The notes beneath the pieces were generated by a model, which was not told the origin of the DNA, searched no databases, and was given only the letters and a program-made list of their open reading frames with translations. This document shows positions 1-9,592 of a DNA stretch of 64,000 nt, piece by piece (position 1 is the stretch's first letter; the number at the start of each line of letters is the position of its first letter). The translations under genes were made by a program, and so were the position numbers. This stretch comes from JBICHN01 sp043101845 (lineage in GTDB: Bacteria; Planctomycetota; Phycisphaerae; Phycisphaerales; UBA5793), in assembly GCA_043101845.1 (NCBI GenBank), contig JBICHN010000011.1, positions 2,146,939 to 2,210,938 of the forward strand, given 5' to 3'.

Positions 1-78
1 CATCGTCATCGCGGCGCCGGAAAGGATCACCATCGCCGCCGCGGCGAGGCTCGATACGGGCAAGAATCGACCGAACAT
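1..78 (-). CDS. N-terminus of a secreted protein (partial)
   Basis: Twenty-six codons starting at an ATG whose complement is at 76-78 and running off the left edge. The visible peptide begins MFGRFLPVSS and continues into an Ala/Val/Leu-rich stretch, which looks like a signal peptide (n-region with Arg, then a hydrophobic core). No mature domain is visible, so the function cannot be assigned. It is oriented the same way as the carbonic anhydrase and icd genes to its right. Confidence 0.5.
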   Translation of the reverse strand, partial: MFGRFLPVSSLAAAAMVILSGAAMTM

Positions 79-175
79 GCTGAGGCTCCCTGACTGACGA
101 ACGCCCTCGACTGCAGATCGGTACGGATCCGATCACGGATGGGTTCGTCCGCCGCCGTCCCGCGGATGAGCCCGA

Positions 176-658
176 TCAGGCCCCGAAGCGTTCGAATCGA
201 ATCCGTCCGTCGACCGGCCGGGCGAAGTAGGTCTCGACGCGGTCGACCTTCGTGATCTCGCGGACATATTCGGCGGCGCGGCTGATGTCCGCCCGCTGCC
301 TGGCCTCGATCTCTTCGACCGGCGTCTTGAGGACATGCGAGTAGAACGCGCATTGATGGTGGCTGATGAGCACCACGCGGTCGAGCTTGTGCGCCTCGAC
401 GAGAAAGCGCAGCTCGTCGGCGACACTGTCGTGCTCGAGCCGCGCTTCGGGATGACCCGCGAGCGCTCCCGGCCCGCCGGGCAACGCGATCCGGTCGTAG
501 CGCGGCAGGCCGAGTCCGTTCATGATGAAGTCGTCGCAGGCCTCGCCGAATCGGCCGTCGCTGCAATAGATCGCGGCGCCGTGAATGCGCACCGGATCAA
601 ACTCCACATCACTTCGAAAGACGATGTCCTGGTCCACGGCGTAGTCCTCGCGTGGCAT
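176..658 (-). CDS. Small beta-class carbonic anhydrase-like protein
   Basis: The 160-residue protein has the zinc-ligand pattern of beta-carbonic anhydrases: CSDGR at residues 32-36 (Cys, plus the Asp-x-Arg dyad) and HHQC at 100-103 (H-x-x-C). Enzymes of this family interconvert CO2 and bicarbonate. It is shorter than typical beta-CAs of about 200-230 residues. The middle is rich in Gly/Pro (LPGGPGALAGHP), unlike classical members, so it could be one of the compact carbonic-anhydrase-like families whose catalytic activity is uncertain. Fold and metal site are well supported; catalysis is inferred. It lies 25 bp downstream of icd on the same strand and may be co-transcribed. Confidence 0.7.
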   Translation of the reverse strand: MPREDYAVDQDIVFRSDVEFDPVRIHGAAIYCSDGRFGEACDDFIMNGLGLPRYDRIALPGGPGALAGHPEARLEHDSVADELRFLVEAHKLDRVVLISHHQCAFYSHVLKTPVEEIEARQRADISRAAEYVREITKVDRVETYFARPVDGRIRFERFGA

Positions 659-683
659 GGTTCCGCTTCTCCCGTGTCGTCGC

Positions 684-1973
684 TCAGTCGTCCATGTGCG
701 TGATGATCGCGTCGCCGAACTCGCTGCACTTGAGGAGCGTGGCGCCTTCCATGAGACGCTCGAAGTCGTAGGTCACCGTCTTCGCCGCGATGGCGCCGGA
801 GATGCCCTTGATGATGAGATCGGCCGCCTCGTTCCAGCCGAGGAAGCGGAACATCATTTCGCCGGAGAGAATGACCGATCCGGGATTGACCTTGTCCTGG
901 CCCGCGTACTTCGGCGCCGTGCCGTGCGTCGCCTCGAAGATCGCGTGGCCGGTGTCGTAGTTGATGTTCGCGCCGGGCGCGATGCCGATGCCGCCGACGC
1001 AGGCCGCGAGCGCGTCGCTGATGTAATCGCCATTCAGGTTCATCGTCGCTATGACCTCGTACTCGGCCGGCCGGGTGAGGATCTGTTGGAGGAACGCGTC
1101 GGCGATGACATCCTTCACGATGATGTCGTGCGGCACGGTGTCGGAAGCGCCGACCGCGAGCGCCGCCTTCGCGGTCTCACCGGACAGCTTCGTGTCCTTC
1201 TTGATGATCTGCCACGGCCCGCCGTCGAGATCAGCGGCGCCGAAGTGGTCCTTCGCGACCTGATAGCCCCAGTCACGGAAGGCGCCTTCCGTGAACTTCA
1301 TGATGTTGCCCTTGTGCACGAGCGTGACGCTCTTCCGGTCGTAGAGCATCGCATAGATGATCGACGCCTTCACGAGCCGCTCGGTCCCTTCCTGCGAGAT
1401 CGGCTTGATGCCGAAGCCCGCGGTCTCGGGGAAGCGCACCTTCTTGAAGCGCTCGCCGAAACTCTCCGCGAAGACCTTCTTGAACTTCTCGCAGTCCGCC
1501 GCGCCGTGCTGGAACTCGATGCCGGCGTAGATGTCTTCGGAGTTCTCGCGGAAGATGACCATGTCGGTCAACTCGGGGCGCTTCACCGGGCTCGGCACGC
1601 CTTCGAAGTAGCGCACCGGCCGCAGACAGACATAGAGGTCGAGAATCTGCCGCAGCGCGACATTGAGCGAGCGGATGCCGCCACCGACCGGCGTCGTGAG
1701 CGGACCCTTGATGCCGACAAGGTACTCGCGGAACGCGTCGAGCGTTTCATCCGGCAGCCACGACTTCACGGTGTCGTGCGCCTTCTCGCCCGCGAGGACT
1801 TCCTTCCACTCGATCTTCCGCTTGCCGCCGTACGCCTTCTCGACCGCGGCGTCGAAGACGCGCACCGACGCGTTCCAAATGTCGGGTCCGGTCCCGTCGC
1901 CCTCGATGAACGGAATGATCGGTTGATCGGGAACCTGCAGTCCGTCGTCAGTCATCCGGATGCGATCGGCCAT
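684..1973 (-). CDS. icd: NADP-dependent isocitrate dehydrogenase
   Basis: A 429-residue TCA-cycle enzyme that decarboxylates isocitrate to 2-oxoglutarate with reduction of NADP. The substrate-binding Ser-x-Asn-x3-Arg is seen at S102, N104 and R108, followed by R118, and the ENSEDIYAGIEF stretch is typical of the bacterial homodimeric type. Length fits that family (about 416). The open frame extends 76 codons further upstream, but the ATG at 1973 is preceded by AAGGGAGA and gives the family N-terminus, so it was chosen. The upstream in-frame stretch has the look of non-coding DNA. Confidence 0.95.
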   Translation of the reverse strand: MADRIRMTDDGLQVPDQPIIPFIEGDGTGPDIWNASVRVFDAAVEKAYGGKRKIEWKEVLAGEKAHDTVKSWLPDETLDAFREYLVGIKGPLTTPVGGGIRSLNVALRQILDLYVCLRPVRYFEGVPSPVKRPELTDMVIFRENSEDIYAGIEFQHGAADCEKFKKVFAESFGERFKKVRFPETAGFGIKPISQEGTERLVKASIIYAMLYDRKSVTLVHKGNIMKFTEGAFRDWGYQVAKDHFGAADLDGGPWQIIKKDTKLSGETAKAALAVGASDTVPHDIIVKDVIADAFLQQILTRPAEYEVIATMNLNGDYISDALAACVGGIGIAPGANINYDTGHAIFEATHGTAPKYAGQDKVNPGSVILSGEMMFRFLGWNEAADLIIKGISGAIAAKTVTYDFERLMEGATLLKCSEFGDAIITHMDD

Positions 1974-2154
1974 GGCGTCGTGTTCTCCCTTGCTCGCCGC
2001 TCGAAGTCGGGTGGGTTCTGAATTGAGGTCGACCGCCGCGGGGATGCGGCGTTCGTCTTCAGGATCGGCAGTGTAGAGCCCGGAGCGCCCGCTGGCGCGA
2101 GCGGCGAAGCCCTCGATTGAGGATTCCGGGCGGGTGTTCGAGAAGCCTACGGCG

Positions 2155-3675
2155 TCAGGCCTGCTCGCCGGCCGTCGGCGCTCGCAGCAGCACGCGATCA
2201 CCCGGCTTGAGCCCTTCGACGATCTCGATCATCGTTTCGCTCGCGCGGCCGACCTTGACGGGTTGACGGCGGAAGTTTCCGTCGCCGGCGGGGGTCCACA
2301 CGAACCGCTCGCCCTTGTCGACGAAGACCGCATGAAGCGGCACGGCCACCGCATTGTCCACGCGTCCGAGCACGATGTCCGCCTTACAGCGCATCGATGG
2401 TTTGAGACCCCACTCGTTCACACCCTCGATCAGAATGCGCACCGAGTACTCGCGCACCTGGCTCCAGCCGCCCTGCTCGGCGAGCACGCCGATGTTCCGG
2501 ATGGACCCGGTGAGATTGAGGCCGGGGATCGCATCGATCTTGACCCGCGCCGGAAGTCCGGTCTCGATGAGATTCGACTGTGATTCGTGGACCTTCACAT
2601 TCGCCACGATCGTCGAGATGTTCGGCAGGATGATGAGAAGCTGATTCGGATAGACCTGCTGCCCGATCTGGAGGGGCTCTTCCTGTCGCCACCGGTTGCC
2701 GCCCACGCTCGTCCCGTACACGACGAGACCGTCGCTCGGCGCCTTGATCTGGCAGTACTCGAGCTGTTCACGGAACGAATCGAGTCGCTGCTCTCGGATC
2801 CGCAGCGAGCGCTCCTTGCCGATGAGGTCCGCCTCCTTCTGCGCGAGCTGGCTCGAATTGCGCTGCATGACGCGTTCAAGCTCGGCCTGCGCCTCCTCGA
2901 CATCGCTCTCCTTCTGCTTGCGGAGCTTCGGCTCTTCGTACTCCGTGTAGGTCGTCTGCGCGAGTTCCGCCTTGGCGAGCGCGTTCACCGCTTCCTTCAT
3001 CCGGACCTCGTCCTCGATGACGCGGCTCTCGCTTTCGAACCCCTCGTTGAAGAGGCGCATCGAGTCTTCGTAGTCCTTCGTGTACCGCTCCACATTGCGC
3101 GATGAGGTCTCGATCGCGAGCTCAAGATCCTTCATCTTCTGCTGATGCTCGCCCTTCTCCCATCGCGCGAGTTCGAGTTGCGCGATCTCGACCTGCAGGC
3201 GCGCCTTCTCTTCGGCCGACTTGTTCTCGTTCTTCTGAAGTTCGACCGACTGCTGCGCCGCGACGAGATCACTCGTGGCCGACTCGACCCGGAGTTCTTC
3301 TTCTTCGATGCGATTTCGAATTTCGTCCGAAGCGAGCTCGACGAGGAGATCGCCCTCGTTCACCGACGAACCTTCGTCGATGATCCACTTGATGACGACC
3401 TGGTTCTCGACCTGGCTTCGAATCTCGATCGACTGGAGCGCTTCGAGCTCACCGCTCGCAGGGATGAGGATGTCGAAGTCCATCTCGCGGACCTCGAACA
3501 GATCGGACTTGCTTACCGCGTCGCCGGAAGGGATTCGATCGGACACGATCCAGCCGGCGCCGCCGACGCCGGCCACGCCGAGCGCGACCACGAGCCACTT
3601 CACGACCGCTCCCCGACGGCGCGGGGTCCCCGGCCGGCCGGTGGAGTTGGTATGGGCGGGTACGCAGTGATTCAT
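2155..3675 (-). CDS. HlyD-family efflux periplasmic adaptor (membrane fusion protein)
   Basis: The 506-residue protein has one N-terminal membrane anchor (about residues 24-45: VVKWLVVALGVAGVGGAGW). A biotinyl-lipoyl-like half follows, then a long coiled-coil hairpin (about 120-300, rich in Glu, Lys and Gln), then a beta-barrel/membrane-proximal domain ending in the motif for HlyD_D23-type proteins (GLKPGDRVLL). Such adaptors join an inner-membrane transporter to a TolC channel. The TolC-like gene is immediately upstream with a 16-nt gap. No inner-membrane pump is adjacent, so the transported substrate is unknown. The start at 3675 was chosen because GGAG lies upstream; a longer start at 3744 would overlap the tolC-like gene. 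Confidence 0.85.
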   Translation of the reverse strand: MNHCVPAHTNSTGRPGTPRRRGAVVKWLVVALGVAGVGGAGWIVSDRIPSGDAVSKSDLFEVREMDFDILIPASGELEALQSIEIRSQVENQVVIKWIIDEGSSVNEGDLLVELASDEIRNRIEEEELRVESATSDLVAAQQSVELQKNENKSAEEKARLQVEIAQLELARWEKGEHQQKMKDLELAIETSSRNVERYTKDYEDSMRLFNEGFESESRVIEDEVRMKEAVNALAKAELAQTTYTEYEEPKLRKQKESDVEEAQAELERVMQRNSSQLAQKEADLIGKERSLRIREQRLDSFREQLEYCQIKAPSDGLVVYGTSVGGNRWRQEEPLQIGQQVYPNQLLIILPNISTIVANVKVHESQSNLIETGLPARVKIDAIPGLNLTGSIRNIGVLAEQGGWSQVREYSVRILIEGVNEWGLKPSMRCKADIVLGRVDNAVAVPLHAVFVDKGERFVWTPAGDGNFRRQPVKVGRASETMIEIVEGLKPGDRVLLRAPTAGEQA

Positions 3676-3691
3676 GATTCGCTCCGACGCT

Positions 3692-5674
3692 TCATTCGCG
3701 GGCGGCGCCGCCCGCGGATTCACTTTCAAGTTCCGTTCCATCATCCGACCCGGGTTCCGAGTCCCCGTCGATTCGCGGCTCCGGATCGTCGATCAGTCGA
3801 TCGAGCGTGTCCTCGCCGGCCGGATCGGTCACCTCGTCGAGCTCGCCCGATTCGATATATCGACTGAGGTCGATTTCGATGTCGAGTCCAAGTTCCCCGA
3901 TACCCCACGGGTCCGGATCATTCGGATCGCGGGAAGGAGCGAGCGACGGCGGCAGCCGCAGTTCTCCGTCCGAACCGACCCGGAACTGCCCGGTTTCGAG
4001 CAGAAAGCGAAGAATCGCCACCCGGAGATCACGCTTCGCGGCTTCGAGCTGATTCAACGCCCGATCGAGTTCGTCCTGGGCGTCGATGATCGTACGGGTC
4101 GAAACATCGCGCTGCCGCAATTCCAGGCCGTAGATCCGTCGTTCAATGATACTGACATTCTGGCTCTGGAGTTGCAGGCTGAAGATCGCGAGCTGGATAT
4201 CGCGAATCGCCGCGCGGACATTGAGCGCGATCGTGTCCTCGTTCTCACGGAGGCTGCGGACGGCGCGTTCGAGATCGATCATCGCTTCGCGAAGGCTGAT
4301 TCGCTCGAGACGACGGTCAAGGGGAACCCCGAAGGTCAGACCGGCCTGCAGGTCGGTCTCGTCGAGGTCGAACTGCAGTCCGGCGCGATCGAGGTCGGGA
4401 TCGGTCACGAACTCCGCCGAGGCGGTGAGATCGAAATCGGGAAGGAGCGAGTTCCGCGCGATCCCGACCGCGCGGCGCGAGTCGGCGACCCGGTCGCGCG
4501 TCGTCTGGAGATCGAGCCGGTACCGCCACGCCCGCCGAACGCTCTCCATCATGTCGAGTTGCGGCACCGGAATCTCGTAGGTCGATCCGGAGTCGATCAG
4601 AAAGGCCGCGTCCGGCGGAAGCCCGAGTCGAATGCGAAAACGCTCGAGTTGCAGAATGTAGCGGTCCCGCTGGTTCGCGAGCGCGTTCACGCCGTCAAGG
4701 ACGCGCTGGCGCGCTTCGCTCATCTCGAACTCGGCTCGACGCCCGGCGTCGAAGAGCGCGCGAGTTTCGCGTTCGAGTTCGATCCGCTGCTCGAGAACGC
4801 GTTCGGCGATCTCGATCTGCGCCGCCGCCTGCACGAGGTCGAAGTAGTCGACCGCGATGTCAAAGAGGAAGTTGCGCCGGAAGCGTTCGAACGCCCGCGT
4901 CGCATAGATCATCTGCCGCTCGGCGCTGATGAGTGATTCCTGCGCGACGAAGCCCGAACCGCGCAAGAGCGGAATGTCCGCCGAGAGAATGACGCTCGCG
5001 GACTGGCTCGTCGAGTCGGAGACAACCTGTCGCAACTGTTCGGTCGACTGCACCACGGCGGTGGCGGCGATCGATCCACCGGTCTTCAACTGCTGCCGCA
5101 CGCCGAACTCGTTTACGAGACGGAGGGCCGTGTCGTAGTCGCCATCCTCGAGATTCGCGTCGAGCGTCGCCGAGACCTCATCGAAGAAGCGTGGCCCGAA
5201 CCGGTGACGCTCGGCGAGGAGCCGCAACGCGGCGATGAAGAGGTCCTCCTTCGCGACGAGGTACTCGCGCGAATGGCCGACCGCGTAGCCGAGCGTCGCT
5301 TCGAGATCGAATCGCGGCGCGTCCTCGTCGAGTTCGGTGTACTTGTCGAGCAGTTCGGCGACATTGCGCTCCGGATCGCGTCGCTCGAACTCGAGATCGT
5401 CCGCCGGCGGATTGATCGTGTCGGGCGTGTAATCGGTCGCGGCGCCGAGCGGATAGCTCTCTTCCCGGGCCTCCGTGACGCCGCGATCCGGCGGGAGCTG
5501 GGGGTTTTCCTCACCGAGCCGCGCCATCCGCTCGTCGATGAGTTCGTTCGCATGCTGGTCGATCCGCTCGAGCCCGTTCTGACAGGCGGCGAGACTGACG
5601 ATCGTCGTCGTCAGCGCAGCGATCATCACCAGGCGTGGAACAGAAATCGGGCAGTGGCGCGCGGGCATTCGCAT
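3692..5674 (-). CDS. TolC-family outer-membrane efflux protein (lipoprotein)
   Basis: A 660-residue outer-membrane factor. It begins with a basic n-region, a hydrophobic core and a lipobox-like ending at Cys (SLAAC), so it is probably an OM lipoprotein. The middle contains the paired long amphipathic helices of TolC/OEP proteins (LVQAAAQIEIAERVLEQRI; QDELDRALNQLEAAKRDL). The C-terminal 80 residues form an acidic Asp/Glu/Pro-rich tail unusual for the family, which is usually 420-500 residues long. An acidic N-terminal region also precedes the OEP domain. It starts 10 nt after the proS stop, with GAGG upstream of the ATG, so it may be co-transcribed with proS and the HlyD gene. Confidence 0.85.
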   Translation of the reverse strand: MRMPARHCPISVPRLVMIAALTTTIVSLAACQNGLERIDQHANELIDERMARLGEENPQLPPDRGVTEAREESYPLGAATDYTPDTINPPADDLEFERRDPERNVAELLDKYTELDEDAPRFDLEATLGYAVGHSREYLVAKEDLFIAALRLLAERHRFGPRFFDEVSATLDANLEDGDYDTALRLVNEFGVRQQLKTGGSIAATAVVQSTEQLRQVVSDSTSQSASVILSADIPLLRGSGFVAQESLISAERQMIYATRAFERFRRNFLFDIAVDYFDLVQAAAQIEIAERVLEQRIELERETRALFDAGRRAEFEMSEARQRVLDGVNALANQRDRYILQLERFRIRLGLPPDAAFLIDSGSTYEIPVPQLDMMESVRRAWRYRLDLQTTRDRVADSRRAVGIARNSLLPDFDLTASAEFVTDPDLDRAGLQFDLDETDLQAGLTFGVPLDRRLERISLREAMIDLERAVRSLRENEDTIALNVRAAIRDIQLAIFSLQLQSQNVSIIERRIYGLELRQRDVSTRTIIDAQDELDRALNQLEAAKRDLRVAILRFLLETGQFRVGSDGELRLPPSLAPSRDPNDPDPWGIGELGLDIEIDLSRYIESGELDEVTDPAGEDTLDRLIDDPEPRIDGDSEPGSDDGTELESESAGGAARE

Positions 5675-5684
5675 AGCCACTACT

Positions 5685-7505
5685 TTACCTCGCCGGGACC
5701 GTTGCGTTGCGAGCGCCGGATGATTCGAGACATCGGGCCACGACCGCGTCGAGCGGAACCACTTCGCCGCGACCGAGTGATCCATCGCGTCGCACCATCT
5801 CCACGCCGCCCTGATCGAGCGCCTTGTCCCCCACCGTGAGTCGAATCGGCACGCCGATGAGGTCGGCGTCCTTGAACTTCGGGCCGGGACGCTCATCGCG
5901 ATCATCGAGCAGCACTTCGAGCCCGGCCTCGGTGAGTTCGCGCTCGAGCTGGTCGGCCGCGTCCTTCATGCGCCCTTCGTACTTGATCGGCGTGATGACG
6001 ACATCGAAGGGCGCGATCGCCGCCGGCCAGATGATGCCGTCGTCGTCATGGTTGAGTTCAATCGCCGACGCCACGATCCGCCCGACTCCGATCCCGTAGC
6101 AGCCCATGATGACGCTCCGCCGCTCCTGGCGCTCGTCCACGACCTGAAAGCCCATGGCGTCGGAGTACTTCGAGCCGAGCTTGAAGACATGACCGACCTC
6201 AATGCCCTTCGACTCGTGAAGTGTTCCGCCGTTCGCATGGGGCGACGGATCGCCCTCGGCGGCGTTGCGAATGTCAGCGACGCGCACTTCGACGCCGCGA
6301 TCGATCACTTCGCGCTTCCAGTTGAAGTGCTTCACATGGGTGTCGACCTCGTCGCCACCGGTGGCCCAGAACTTCGCCTGCGCCGCGTCGTGATCGGCGA
6401 AGACGACGCAATCGTCGCGCGCCTCGCCCGATGGATGAATCGACGCCGCGGGCGACATGAACCCGACATGGAACCCGGCCGACCGCGCTCCGGACTCATC
6501 CGCTTCCGCATCCACCTTGATCGGAAACCCGAGCGCTTCGCGAAGCGCGTCGCGGACCTTGCCTTCGTTGACATCGTGGTCGCCGCGCACGACCGCGATG
6601 ACCCATCCCGTCTCCTCGCCGGCGCCGTCCATTCGCGACCAGGGCCACACGATCGTCTTGAGCATGTGCTCCGGCTTCACCTTCATGAACTTCCCGACCG
6701 ATTCGATCGTCGACATGTTCGGCGTGTGCACGCGCTCGAGGTCCCCGGTCGGCGTCCCGTCGAGATCGTGCTCGCGGCGGCCGATGGCGCACTTCTCGAC
6801 ATTCGCCGCGTACTCGCCGTCGTCCGAAATGAGGATCGTGTCCTCGCCGACTTCAGTCATGCACATGAACTCGTGCGACGCCGATCCGCCGATCGGCCCG
6901 CTCTCGGCCTCGACGACCGTGTACTTGAGTCCGCAGCGATCGAAGATGCGGCAGTACGCGTCGTAGAGCCGGTCGTAGGTTTCGTTAAGCCCGCCCGGAC
7001 CCCCCACCGTGAGATGAAAGGAGTAGGCGTCCTTCATGATGAACTCGCGTGAGCGGAGAACACCGAACCGGGGCCGGAACTCATCGCGAAACTTCGTCTG
7101 AATCTGGTAGAGCGTGAGCGGCAACTGGCGATAGCTCTCGACATACGCCTTCATGAGATCGGTCACAATCTCCTCGTGCGTCGGGGCGAGGGCGTTCTGT
7201 CGGCCGTGCCGGTCCGTGAGGCGGAAGAGGTTGTCGCCGTAGTCGACATCGCGCTTCGTGTCCGCGAAGAACTCGAACGGCTCGAGGGCCGGCATGAGAA
7301 TCTCGGCGCCGCCCGCCCGGTTCATCTCCTCGCGGACGATCTCGATGACCCGATGGAGAACGCGGAAACCGAGCGGCAGATAGCTGTACAGCCCCGCTCC
7401 CACCTGGCGCACAAGACCGGCGCGGAGCATGAGGCGATGCGAAGGAATCTGCGCGTCGGCCGGAACCTGGCGCGAAGTCGGAATCAGCGTCTGGGACCAT
7501 TTCAT
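5685..7505 (-). CDS. proS: Prolyl-tRNA synthetase
   Basis: The 606-residue class II aminoacyl-tRNA synthetase charges tRNA-Pro. The N-terminus (SQTLIPTSRQVPADAQ...RLMLRAGLVRQVGAGLYS) is the signature of the bacterial-type enzyme. An inserted editing domain of about 180 residues separates motifs 2 and 3, as expected from the length (about 570-610). The C-terminal anticodon-binding domain is seen around residues 500-590 (DERPGPKFKDADLIGVPIRL). A weak hairpin (7523-7543, stem CCTGAC/GTCAGG) lies just upstream, between the FG-GAP gene and this start. Confidence 0.95.
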   Translation of the reverse strand: MKWSQTLIPTSRQVPADAQIPSHRLMLRAGLVRQVGAGLYSYLPLGFRVLHRVIEIVREEMNRAGGAEILMPALEPFEFFADTKRDVDYGDNLFRLTDRHGRQNALAPTHEEIVTDLMKAYVESYRQLPLTLYQIQTKFRDEFRPRFGVLRSREFIMKDAYSFHLTVGGPGGLNETYDRLYDAYCRIFDRCGLKYTVVEAESGPIGGSASHEFMCMTEVGEDTILISDDGEYAANVEKCAIGRREHDLDGTPTGDLERVHTPNMSTIESVGKFMKVKPEHMLKTIVWPWSRMDGAGEETGWVIAVVRGDHDVNEGKVRDALREALGFPIKVDAEADESGARSAGFHVGFMSPAASIHPSGEARDDCVVFADHDAAQAKFWATGGDEVDTHVKHFNWKREVIDRGVEVRVADIRNAAEGDPSPHANGGTLHESKGIEVGHVFKLGSKYSDAMGFQVVDERQERRSVIMGCYGIGVGRIVASAIELNHDDDGIIWPAAIAPFDVVITPIKYEGRMKDAADQLERELTEAGLEVLLDDRDERPGPKFKDADLIGVPIRLTVGDKALDQGGVEMVRRDGSLGRGEVVPLDAVVARCLESSGARNATVPAR

Positions 7506-7638
7506 AGTCGCGCATCGTACGCCCTGACGCCGGGGGAGTCAGGCGCGGCCGCCCTGTTGAAACGGGCGCCGCGCCGTGTGGAGACGGCGGACGCCCGTGA
7601 CGGAGATGAATCTCGCGCCCACTCGGCCGGCGCGATCG

Positions 7639-9252
7639 TCAGGGAAACAGGTATTCGACGACATTGCTGATCAGGCACGCGTCGCGCTCGAGCGCCTGGA
7701 TTCGAAGCGATCGCCCTGACGCGCTACCCGGAACCGTTCGCGTGAGGACGGCGTTCCCGAACCGATCCGCCGTCGCGACCCCGGCGAGCTCGGGCGCCCG
7801 GATGTCCGCGAAGAGACCGGGGCACCCGGGGACCGCGGTCGATCCCGCCTTGAATCCGTAGCCATATTGAATCGACGCGCCGGGCTCGCCGCCGTTCACG
7901 ACGACATCGTTCGCCACTCCGGCGATCCCCGGCGCGGGCGGCTGGAGCGTGAGTCCGCCGGAGATGAGGTAACACTTCCCGGAGCGAAATCCATTCGTCC
8001 CGTTGTACGCGGCGGTGACGAAGAAATCGAGACGCCCGTCGTCGTCGACATCGCCGATCCCGTGCGCGTCGAATCCGAACCCTTCGCCCGCGGTCGTACT
8101 TGTGAACCCGCGGATCACCGTGCCGTCTTCCCCGGAGAAGACTTCACCCTTGCCGGCGTTCGAGGCGCCGTCGTCGTCGACCCACCCGCACAGCAACAGG
8201 TCGGCGAAGCCGTCATTGTTGACATCGCCGCAGCCCCGCCCGATACCGAACCCGTCTCCGGCGTCGCGGCCGGGCAGCACCCAGTGCCGCGTGCCGTCGG
8301 CGCCGTTGAACACATACGCCTTCCCGGCGCCCGCCCCGTTCTCCGAGTCGCTGAAGTCGGCGACATAGACATCCGGAACCCCGTCGCCCGTCGCATCACC
8401 CGGGGAGTCGATAAAGAACTGCCCGAACGAGCCCGCCGTGCCGTCCGGGTCGAGCGTGTACACGAGTTCTTCGTTAAAGAGGTCGTAGACATACGCCCGG
8501 CCGTTCCCGGCGCCGCCGTTGTTCGCGCCGACCGCGAGATCATCGCGCCCGTCGTTCGTGACATCACCGATGGCGCCAAGCGCCGATCCGAAGTTGTTGT
8601 TCGCGGCTTCGCCCTCGATTGTCCAGAGCACGGTCGCGCCGTCGGCGCCGGACACGATGTAAACGCGCCCGGCGTTCGTCCCGTTCGTGTCGTCGTTTGT
8701 GGCGCCGATCGCGAGGTCGATGAATCCGTCGTCGTTCACATCGCCCGCGCCGGCGACGGACGCTCCGAAGCTGTCTCCGGCCGCTCCCTGCTGAATCGTC
8801 CAGATGATCGACCCGTCGTCGCCCGAGAGCACATACGCCCGCCCCGCGACCGAGGCGCTTCCCGGCGCGCCGACGATGAGATCGGCGAAACCGTCGCGGT
8901 CGACATCGCCCGCGGCCCGCGCTGCGAATCCGACCTGCTGGCCGGCGCTCGTCCCGCTGAACTGGAAACGCTCGGCCCCCGTGCGGCCGGAGTACACATA
9001 GATCCGGCCCGAATTCGAACCGACGGCGTCGTGAAACGGCGCCGTGATGACGACCTCGCTCGCGCCGTCCTCGTCGAGATCGGGTATCGGCGCCGAGACC
9101 CAGCCGAAGTTGTCATTCGCGTTCTCGCCGAGGAATTCGTGGATGACCCGGGTCGACTCGACGAACTGTCCGTGCGCCGCCCGGCTCGCGAGGGGCGCCG
9201 CCGCGAGAAGTCCGATCGCCCCGTAGAGGTAGGTCCGACCGCCGTCTTTCAT
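7639..9252 (-). CDS. Secreted FG-GAP repeat (integrin-alpha-like) protein
   Basis: The 537-residue protein has an N-terminal signal peptide (TYLYGAIGLLAAAPLASRAAHG). About seven FG-GAP/integrin-alpha repeats of roughly 60 residues follow, recognised by repeated GDVNDDGFADLIVGA-type calcium-loop motifs alternating with GRVYVYSG-type strands. These fold as an extracellular beta-propeller. The last 100 residues are a different domain ending in ISNVVEYLFP. No enzymatic motif is visible. Function is unknown; planctomycetes encode many such surface or secreted propellers. Confidence 0.8.
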   Translation of the reverse strand: MKDGGRTYLYGAIGLLAAAPLASRAAHGQFVESTRVIHEFLGENANDNFGWVSAPIPDLDEDGASEVVITAPFHDAVGSNSGRIYVYSGRTGAERFQFSGTSAGQQVGFAARAAGDVDRDGFADLIVGAPGSASVAGRAYVLSGDDGSIIWTIQQGAAGDSFGASVAGAGDVNDDGFIDLAIGATNDDTNGTNAGRVYIVSGADGATVLWTIEGEAANNNFGSALGAIGDVTNDGRDDLAVGANNGGAGNGRAYVYDLFNEELVYTLDPDGTAGSFGQFFIDSPGDATGDGVPDVYVADFSDSENGAGAGKAYVFNGADGTRHWVLPGRDAGDGFGIGRGCGDVNNDGFADLLLCGWVDDDGASNAGKGEVFSGEDGTVIRGFTSTTAGEGFGFDAHGIGDVDDDGRLDFFVTAAYNGTNGFRSGKCYLISGGLTLQPPAPGIAGVANDVVVNGGEPGASIQYGYGFKAGSTAVPGCPGLFADIRAPELAGVATADRFGNAVLTRTVPGSASGRSLRIQALERDACLISNVVEYLFP

Positions 9253-9592
9253 CGCCGTCTCTCCTAATGCTCAAATGGATGGAATCGGCGCCGCCCCGGA
9301 GCGCGGCCGGACCGTCGGCCGCGTGTCGCCTCGCCTCGCTACACATAGTGATTGATCTCAGGCGGTTACGCTTGCAGAAATGTGCTCATTTCAGGCGGAA
9401 CCGCCCGAGTTCGACGCCATGTACAGAGTGATGCCGATGCAAAGCTTGATCGCGACAACTCTTTGAGGCGCCGAGCGCGGATTCGGGCTGGTGATCGTGG
9501 CGCGTCCAGGCCGTCGAACGCGACAACTGCCGCGCCACGGAACGACGCATGATCACATTCTGACTTGCGGCGACCGACGACGCGCCGAGACC
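9253..9592. other. Intergenic region, 340 bp, with one hairpin
   Basis: No credible gene. A perfect 8-bp inverted repeat (CGCGGCCG / CGGCCGCG, 9302-9323) lies in the 5' region of the FG-GAP gene. Between the hairpin and the AraC-type gene the base composition drops. The region is upstream of the FG-GAP gene and downstream of the AraC gene, so it probably holds the FG-GAP promoter, but no convincing -35/-10 pair was found. Confidence 0.4.

Noticed and set aside
657..2021. 454-codon open frame on the plus strand opposite icd
   Set aside because: Low-complexity Arg/Asp/Ala/Leu composition and no motif; it is a high-GC shadow of the clear isocitrate dehydrogenase gene.
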